Of a DNA stretch of 11,813 nt, positions 6,442 through 11,813 are shown in pieces; positions within the stretch are counted from its first letter, which is position 1; each line of letters opens with the position of its first letter. The stretch comes from Corynebacterium frankenforstense (GTDB lineage: Bacteria; Actinomycetota; Actinomycetes; Mycobacteriales; Mycobacteriaceae), in assembly GCF_030211955.1 (NCBI RefSeq), contig NZ_JASODI010000032.1, forward strand, positions 1 through 11,813, written 5' to 3'. A program made the translations under genes and the position numbers. A model generated the notes under the pieces. It saw only the letters and a program-made list of their open reading frames with translations. It did no database searches and was not told the origin of the DNA.

Positions 6442-8468
6442 CCGACGGAGACGGGGTCGACCTGGATGCGCAGCGGCAGGTCGTCGCGCCGTGCCACCCG
6501 GGCCACGGCGGCAGCCTTGAGCGCGCGGCCCAGCTCGCCGGCCGGGCCGAGGGGCACGCGCACGAGCACGCGCTGCGGCGGGCCGAAGCGCTCCTCGTCG
6601 TACTCGCCGGGCAGGCTCACCCCGGCCGGCAGATCGACGGGGCCGAGCACCTCGGCGCCGGCGGGCAGCTCCGTCTCCTCGATCAGGGCGTCGACGGCCG
6701 CGGCCGCTCCGTCCACGGCGGCCAGGTGCACCGCCGGCGGCAGGCGCACCTCACCGCGCTGGTCGAGCTCGGCGCGCGCGGCGGCCGGCATGTCCCAGCG
6801 GATCAGGTGCTGGACCACCGGCAGCGCCGAGTCGGCGACGACGATGACGCGCCCGCCCTCGCGCGCCGGGCGCACCCTGGTCGCCACCGCCGTCCAGGCG
6901 GCGAGTGTGCGCTCGGTGGCGCGCAGATCCTGGCGTCCCAGCAGCGCCCAGGTGTCCAGCAGCAACGCCGCGCCGTAGGCGCCGCCGCCGGCTACCTCGG
7001 GTTCCGCACCCGGGGTGGCGACCACCAACGCCGGGGCGTCGTCAATCTCCTCGATGACCCGGTTGCCGCCGGAGACGATCACGCGCGTGCCGGGGAAGGC
7101 ACGGCCGAGCTCCTCGGCGGTGCGCTGGTTGCCCAGCACCACGGCACGCAACCTGGGCGAGCCGCACTCCTGGCAGCGGAAGCGCGGCTCGAGGCGCCCG
7201 CACCAGCGGCACTGCGGCACGGCCGCGCGCTGCCCGTCGGTGGCCTCGGGCACACCGAGCGGGCCGTTGCAGGCTCGGCAGCGGGCCGGGGTGTGGCAGT
7301 TGCCGCAGGCCAGGGTGGGCACGTAGCCGCGCCGCGGGGTCTGGACGAGCACGGGGCGCCCGGCCGCGACCCCCTCGCGCAGGGCGGCGAAGGCGACCGA
7401 GGGGATGCGCGCCTGGCGGGCGCGGGGGTCGCGGGCGAGGGCGGCCTCGGAGTCGGCGGTGGCCTGCACGCGCGGGGCGCGGGCGCGCAGGGCCTCGCGC
7501 GGGGCGACCAGGCCGTGGGCCCAGCCGGAGCGCACGAGCAGCTCGGCCTCGGCGGTGCGGGTGTGCCCGGCGACGATCAGCGAGCACTTCTCCAACGCCG
7601 AGCGGGTCGTGAGCACCTCGCGGGCGTGTGGATAGGGCGCGCGCGGCTCGACGAGGTTGTCGTCGCCGTCGAAGAGGCAGACCGCCAGGCGCAGGTTCTG
7701 CACCGGCGCGAACGCGGCCGAGCGGGTGCCGATGACCAGGCGGGCCTGCCCGTGCAGCACCGACAGGTAGCGCCGGTAGCGCGCCTGCGGGCCGAGTGCC
7801 GCGCCGAGCACAGTGACCTGGCGGGCGGAGACGAGGGTGCGGCAGGCGGCCTCGAGCTTGTCGACGTCGCGTTGGTCCGGCGCCACGATCAGCGCGCCGC
7901 CGCCGTCGGAGACGACGGCCACCGCGAGGGCCGCCAGCGCGGCGGCCCAGTCCTCCCCCGGCGCGATCTGCAAGGCGGCCCGCGCGGTGCGGCCCTCGAT
8001 AACGGCGTCGACGAAGGACTCGCCGTGGGTGTAGCCGGACCAGGCGGACAGATCCGCCTCGGCCGGCTCGCCGAGCTCCTCCCAGGGAGTGTCGGTGTCG
8101 GCCTCCTCGGCCTTGGCGTGGCGCGGGGGCACGGCGGCGCGGATGAGGTCGGAACGGGTGCCGGCGTAGCGGTCAGCCAGCTTGTCGATGAGCGTGGCCA
8201 GGCGTTTCGGGTAGACGATCTCCGGGGAGATGACCCGCTCCAGGTAGCGCAGGCGGCCGCCGTGCTCGCTGTCGGAGACGCGCTCGAGGAGCAGGGCGTC
8301 GACGAGGCGCCCGGAGAAGCGGATGCGCACGCGCACGCCGGGGCGTGCCTCGGCGTCCTGGTCGGCGGCGACGAGGTAGTCGAAGGGCCGGTCCAGGTGC
8401 GGCAGGCCCAGCAACGGCAGGACCCGCGCCACGGGCCGGGTCTCGGCGGGGGCGCGGGTCGGTGACAT
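6438..8468 (-). CDS. priA: Primosomal protein N' (replication restart protein PriA), actinobacterial type without recognisable helicase motifs
   Basis: The 676-residue protein belongs to the PriA family, which reloads the replisome at collapsed forks. The N-terminal 3'-DNA-binding domain begins RVLPLLGLPHLDRPFDYLV (15-33), and IGTRSAAFAPV (246-256) keeps a family motif. Eight cysteines (388, 391, 397, 400, 420, 423, 432, 435) form the two zinc sites of the primosome region. The Walker A lysine motif is missing: the region around 160-190 has no GxGKT. The DEAH box is replaced by LFDGDDNL (265-272) and motif VI is not recognisable. This is characteristic of actinobacterial PriA, which database annotation describes as probably lacking helicase activity, so it should be read as a DNA-binding/loader protein and not as a broken gene. 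The ATG (8468) follows metK closely, and a candidate leaderless promoter lies immediately upstream. Confidence 0.93.
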   Translation of the reverse strand: MSPTRAPAETRPVARVLPLLGLPHLDRPFDYLVAADQDAEARPGVRVRIRFSGRLVDALLLERVSDSEHGGRLRYLERVISPEIVYPKRLATLIDKLADRYAGTRSDLIRAAVPPRHAKAEEADTDTPWEELGEPAEADLSAWSGYTHGESFVDAVIEGRTARAALQIAPGEDWAAALAALAVAVVSDGGGALIVAPDQRDVDKLEAACRTLVSARQVTVLGAALGPQARYRRYLSVLHGQARLVIGTRSAAFAPVQNLRLAVCLFDGDDNLVEPRAPYPHAREVLTTRSALEKCSLIVAGHTRTAEAELLVRSGWAHGLVAPREALRARAPRVQATADSEAALARDPRARQARIPSVAFAALREGVAAGRPVLVQTPRRGYVPTLACGNCHTPARCRACNGPLGVPEATDGQRAAVPQCRWCGRLEPRFRCQECGSPRLRAVVLGNQRTAEELGRAFPGTRVIVSGGNRVIEEIDDAPALVVATPGAEPEVAGGGAYGAALLLDTWALLGRQDLRATERTLAAWTAVATRVRPAREGGRVIVVADSALPVVQHLIRWDMPAAARAELDQRGEVRLPPAVHLAAVDGAAAAVDALIEETELPAGAEVLGPVDLPAGVSLPGEYDEERFGPPQRVLVRVPLGPAGELGRALKAAAVARVARRDDLPLRIQVDPVSVG

Positions 8469-8506
8469 ACCGCGGGATTCTACCCGCGGGCGCCTGCCCG
8501 GGTCAC
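8469..8506 (-). promoter_or_regulatory. Candidate leaderless promoter and hairpin in front of priA
   Basis: On the minus strand GTGACC (8506-8501, TTGACA-like) and TAGAAT (8482-8477, TANNNT) are separated by 18 bases; the priA ATG begins eight bases after the -10. Transcription would therefore start at or next to the A of ATG, giving a leaderless message, and no ribosome binding site is present. The -10 hexamer is exactly the loop of a 7-bp stem CCGCGGG/CCCGCGG (8470-8476 with 8483-8489). As RNA from metK this hairpin could also act as a terminator, just after the metK stop at 8510. Confidence 0.5.
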
Positions 8507-8509
8507 GGC

Positions 8510-9736
<1,227 letters not shown>

Positions 9737-9743
9737 TTGATCG

Positions 9744-9751
9744 CTTCCTTT
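9744..9751 (-). promoter_or_regulatory. Ribosome binding site of metK
   Basis: AAAGGAAG on the minus strand (9751-9744) ends seven bases before the GTG at 9736 and settles the metK start against the longer in-frame extension. Confidence 0.75.
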
Positions 9752-9792
9752 GCTCTCGCTTCGACCTGTTGCGCCGCGGCGGGGCGTTGCGG

Positions 9793-9858
9793 CCTGCGTC
9801 TGCGCAGGTGCCGGGCCGCGGCCCGGCCCGCCACGGCGCGGGGCGCCGGCGTGGCGGG
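9793..9858 (-). promoter_or_regulatory. Structured 5' leader of metK (three consecutive stem-loops)
   Basis: Between the predicted transcription start (about 9867) and the metK ribosome binding site lie three adjacent hairpins in minus-strand RNA. The first pairs 9858-9850 with 9835-9827 (9 bp, CCCGCCACG with CGTGGCGGG), extended by an inner GCGC/GCGC pair. The second is a perfect 18-bp palindrome at 9827-9810. The third is CCTGCG, loop CAGA, CGCAGG (9808-9793). The first two share base 9827. I do not recognise a known SAM riboswitch class in this arrangement; it may be an attenuator, an mRNA-stabilising element or simply GC-rich structure. Confidence 0.45.
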
Positions 9859-9873
9859 TCGGATTCCCGGACC

Positions 9874-9902
9874 ACATTAGACCAAGCGGTCTAATCCTGC
9901 AA
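9874..9902 (-). promoter_or_regulatory. Predicted metK promoter
   Basis: On the minus strand TTGCAG (9902-9897) and TAATGT (9879-9874) are separated by 17 bases. The -10 fits TANNNT; the -35 matches only TTG of TTGACA. Transcription would begin near 9867, leaving a leader of about 130 bases. The -35 falls in the last codons of coaBC, and the McbR-type operator fills the spacer and covers most of the -10, a layout well suited to repression. Confidence 0.55.
9876..9895. promoter_or_regulatory. McbR-type operator of metK
   Basis: The sequence TAGAC-CAAGCG-GTCTA (9878-9893) matches exactly the TAGAC-N6-GTCTA consensus published for McbR, the TetR-family repressor of methionine and cysteine genes in Corynebacterium glutamicum; metK is among its known targets. 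The dyad extends to 8-bp arms, ATTAGACC and GGTCTAAT, around AAGC. It contains the coaBC stop codon (9893-9891) and overlaps the predicted metK -10. Family knowledge says S-adenosylhomocysteine releases McbR; whether this organism has mcbR cannot be seen here. Confidence 0.85.
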
Positions 9903-11255
9903 TGCCGAGCTGTCCGCGTGTCGGATGCGCACGACCTCCGCGAGGATCTCCGCGGCGATCTCCTGCTTGCTGCCGCGGGGCACCTCGCGCACCTCGACGT
10001 CGGCCGGTGCGGCCGCGCCCTCGGGGGCGGTGAGCAGCCAGCCGGCGTTGTCCGGGGTGCCGAAGGCCCTGCCGCCGCCGACCTCGTTGCACAGGATGAC
10101 GTCGCAGCCCTTCTTGAGCAGCTTGCGGCGGCCGTACTCGAGGGCGTCCGCGTCGGCGTCGCCGGTCTCGGCGGCGAAGCCGACGATGACGGTGTCCGCG
10201 TCCAGGACGCCGCTCTCCCGGGCCTCGACGACGCCGCGCAGGATGTCCGGGTTCTCGGTCATCTGGAGGGTCTCCAGGCCGGCCTCGGCCTCGGAGCCCT
10301 TCTTCATCTTCGCCCCGGCCACGTTGGCCGGGCGGAAGTCGGAGACGGCGGCGGCCATGATCACCACGTCGGCGTCGGCGGCGCGCTCGTCGACGGCGGC
10401 CTTGAGCTCGGCGGTCGACTCGATGCGGGTGACCGTGGTGTTGGCGGGTGTCGGCAGCGCGTCGGTGGCCCCCGCGACGAGCTCGACGTGGGCGCCGAGC
10501 TGACCGGCGAGCTCGGCGAGGGCGAAGCCCTGGCGGCCCGAGGAGCGGTTGCCCAGGTAACGCACGGGGTCGAGGGCCTCGCGGGTGCCGCCGGCGGAGA
10601 TGACCACGGTGGTTCCCTCCAGCGGGCGCGAAAGCCCGCCGCGGGCGGCGGCGGTGCGGGCCAGCTCGACGATCTGGGCGGGCTCGAGCAGGCGGCCTGG
10701 CCCGGAGTCGGGCCCGGTCAGCCGGCCGCTGGCGGGGTCGAGCACCGTGATGCCGCGGCGGCGCAGCGTGGCGACGTTGTCGCGGGTGGCGGCGTTGAGC
10801 CACATCTCGGTGTGCATCGCCGGGGCGACGACGACGGGACAGGTGGCCACCAGCACGCTGGCGGTCAGCAGGTCGTCGGCACGCCCGGCGGCCAGGCGTG
10901 CGATGAGGTCGGCGGTGGCCGGGGCGATGACCACGAGGTCGGACTCCTGGCCGACGCGCACGTGGCGGACCTCGTCGACGCCGGTGAAGACGTCGGTGGC
11001 CACGGGGTTGCCCGAGAGGGCCTCGAAGGTCGCCGCGCCGATGAACCTCAGGGCGTTGGGGGTGGGCACGACGGTGACGTCGGCGCCGTGCTCGGAGAAC
11101 TCGCGCACCAGGTGGCAGGCCTTGTAGGCGGCGATGCCGCCGGCCACGCCGAGAAGCACGCGCGGGGCGCGGGCGGGCGCCTCTCCCCCGGTCTCGCGCG
11201 GCGCCTCGTCGTGCGCGCGCTGCGCGTGGCGGTGGTCGGTGTGCGGGTCGGTCAC
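9891..11255 (-). CDS. coaBC: Bifunctional phosphopantothenoylcysteine decarboxylase/phosphopantothenate-cysteine ligase
   Basis: The 454-residue fusion performs two steps of coenzyme A synthesis: CoaB joins 4'-phosphopantothenate to cysteine with CTP, and CoaC decarboxylates the product with FMN. The CoaC half has [11 protein letters not shown] (36-46), His98 in VRHVRV (equivalent to the catalytic histidine), APATAD (111-116) and PAMHTEMW (145-152). The CoaB half has [20 protein letters not shown] (220-239), [10 protein letters not shown] (301-310), AKMKKG (315-320) and VGFAAET (358-364). The usual CoaC cysteine motif reads [10 protein letters not shown] here, without cysteine. The GTG at 11255 is preferred because GGGGA lies nine bases upstream; a GTG at 11264 abuts that site and is less likely. 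About 30 N-terminal residues precede the flavodoxin-like core. Genomic order rpoZ-coaBC-metK is standard in actinobacteria. Confidence 0.95.
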   Translation of the reverse strand: MTDPHTDHRHAQRAHDEAPRETGGEAPARAPRVLLGVAGGIAAYKACHLVREFSEHGADVTVVPTPNALRFIGAATFEALSGNPVATDVFTGVDEVRHVRVGQESDLVVIAPATADLIARLAAGRADDLLTASVLVATCPVVVAPAMHTEMWLNAATRDNVATLRRRGITVLDPASGRLTGPDSGPGRLLEPAQIVELARTAAARGGLSRPLEGTTVVISAGGTREALDPVRYLGNRSSGRQGFALAELAGQLGAHVELVAGATDALPTPANTTVTRIESTAELKAAVDERAADADVVIMAAAVSDFRPANVAGAKMKKGSEAEAGLETLQMTENPDILRGVVEARESGVLDADTVIVGFAAETGDADADALEYGRRKLLKKGCDVILCNEVGGGRAFGTPDNAGWLLTAPEGAAAPADVEVREVPRGSKQEIAAEILAEVVRIRHADSSALQD

Positions 11256-11328
11256 GGGTGCCACTCCCCTGGGCTCGTCGGTGCGGATGGTCCGGCGCTT
11301 CCGCGGATGCGTCCGCGCTCATCCGCCG

Positions 11329-11334
11329 AACATA
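11329..11334 (-). promoter_or_regulatory. Candidate -10 element for coaBC
   Basis: TATGTT on the minus strand (11334-11329) fits TANNNT and would start transcription about 65-70 bases before the coaBC start. It lies just after the rpoZ terminator-like hairpin, where a new promoter is expected. No good -35 is visible. Confidence 0.35.
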
Positions 11335-11371
11335 CCCCGCCCATGCACGCCTGCGCCCACGCCCACGCACG

Positions 11372-11422
11372 CCGACGCCCCCGTGCCCCACCGCACAAAC
11401 GGTGGGCGCACGGGGGCGTCGG
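11372..11422 (-). terminator. Very long terminator-like hairpin after rpoZ
   Basis: A 22-bp stem is formed by a 15-bp outer arm pair (11372-11386 with 11408-11422) and a 7-bp inner pair CCCACCG/CGGTGGG (11387-11393 with 11400-11406). One C bulge (11407) and a CACAAA loop interrupt it. It lies 36 bases downstream of the rpoZ stop codon. There is no T-tract on the minus strand after the stem. Position and stability argue for a transcription terminator or an mRNA 3'-end stabiliser. Confidence 0.75.
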
Positions 11423-11457
11423 AAAGCAGACGTCGGGGTGGGGTCACCCCGAGGGGC

Positions 11458-11748
11458 CTAGCGGCCCTCCTCGTACTCGAGAAGGCCCGCGTCGATCTCG
11501 CGCAGCGCGATCGACAGCGGCTTCTCGCCCGGCTCCGGGGTGACCAGCGGCCCGATGTACTCGAAGACCTCGTTGTCGGCCTGCTGGTAGTGCGCGTTGA
11601 TCTGGCGCGCCCGCTTGGCCGCGAAGATCGCCAGAGCGTACTTCGAGGAGACCTTCTCGAGCAGACGGTCGATCGGCGGGTCGGTGATGCCGACCGGCGG
11701 ATCGAAGACCGGCTGGTTTTCTTCCGTCTCGTTAGTCACGTTAGTCAC
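11458..11748 (-). CDS. rpoZ: DNA-directed RNA polymerase omega subunit
   Basis: The 96-residue protein is the small omega subunit that helps assemble the beta' subunit into RNA polymerase. The hallmark sequences are [20 protein letters not shown] (20-39), the AAKRARQIN helix (43-51) and [11 protein letters not shown] (75-85), all in the actinobacterial form. Length is normal for the group. The chosen GTG (11748) has a weak AGG five bases upstream; a second GTG nine bases on (11739) lies in a tandem repeat and gives a protein three residues shorter. Residues 1-18 are acidic and poorly conserved. In relatives gmk is the gene immediately upstream; only 65 bases remain in the window and I cannot recognise its end. 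The gene finishes before a strong hairpin and probably forms the end of its transcript. Confidence 0.95.
   Translation of the reverse strand: MTNVTNETEENQPVFDPPVGITDPPIDRLLEKVSSKYALAIFAAKRARQINAHYQQADNEVFEYIGPLVTPEPGEKPLSIALREIDAGLLEYEEGR
11731..11748 (-). repeat. Tandem 9-bp duplication containing the rpoZ start codon
   Basis: The plus-strand unit GTTAGTCAC occurs twice in direct succession (11731-11739 and 11740-11748). Read on the minus strand it is GTGACTAAC twice, encoding V-T-N-V-T-N at the start of rpoZ, so the duplication carries two in-frame GTG start codons. Confidence 0.9.
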
Positions 11749-11811
11749 TCACACCTGTGTTTCTTCGGTTGCGTTGAATGCGGCCGCGGCGGACCGGACG
11801 GGCACACACGT
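11749..11811 (-). other. Short open frame running in from the right edge, unassigned
   Basis: One minus-strand frame is open from the window edge for 20 codons and stops with TGA (11751-11749), directly abutting the rpoZ GTG. It reads ...RSAAAAFNATEETQV. It could be the extreme C-terminus of the upstream gene (gmk in relatives) or non-coding leader; nothing in it is diagnostic. No TANNNT promoter for rpoZ is seen in this stretch. Confidence 0.2.
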
Positions 11812-11813
11812 CC

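Noticed and set aside
6726..8465. Long plus-strand open frame opposite priA
   Set aside because: Same reason: it mirrors priA codons, with low-complexity composition and no ribosome binding site.
9737..9867. Known SAM riboswitch upstream of metK
   Set aside because: I could not match the hairpins to the SAM-I, SAM-II or SAM-IV layouts from memory; reported only as unclassified structure.
9737..9877. Extended metK start at 9877
   Set aside because: It would translate the operator-proximal leader hairpins into an arginine/proline-rich tail, and the GTG at 9736 has a good ribosome binding site and the family N-terminus.
9750..11543. Long plus-strand open frame opposite coaBC
   Set aside because: Runs across the metK leader, coaBC and the rpoZ hairpin; glycine/valine-rich with no motif.

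Overview
The window is a stretch of GC-rich (about 70%) actinobacterial chromosome, most likely from Corynebacterium or a close relative. Three things point there: the housekeeping gene order (rpoZ, coaBC, metK, priA ... fmt, rsmB, rpe, ribD), the actinobacterial form of PriA without recognisable helicase motifs, and a perfect TAGAC-N6-GTCTA palindrome upstream of metK. That palindrome is the published operator consensus of the corynebacterial sulfur-metabolism repressor McbR.

Layout, right to left, minus strand: rpoZ (RNA polymerase omega) ends at a very long terminator-like hairpin. It is followed by coaBC (coenzyme A synthesis), metK (S-adenosylmethionine synthetase, with its own operator, promoter and structured leader) and priA (replication restart, with a candidate leaderless promoter inside a small hairpin). 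Further left a second minus-strand operon runs fmt, rsmB, rpe and a 5' fragment of ribD cut by the window edge. Its genes overlap or nearly touch: GTGA overlaps at fmt/rsmB and rsmB/rpe spaced by 10 bases, then GTGA again at rpe/ribD.

Between these blocks lies the one accessory-looking element, a two-gene plus-strand operon. It encodes a fold-type III PLP enzyme related to D-threonine aldolase/alanine racemase, and a sugar-lactone oxidase of the L-gulonolactone/D-arabinonolactone oxidase family. The genes overlap by ATGA and each has a good ribosome binding site. The operon sits between fmt and priA, where I recall def (peptide deformylase) in some relatives; no def is visible here. Its joint substrate is unknown, and it is the most interesting unexplained unit in the window.

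The rest is ordinary core metabolism and information processing. I found no tRNA, rRNA, CRISPR array, insertion sequence, phage gene or defence gene. Many long open frames antisense to the real genes are by-products of high GC content.
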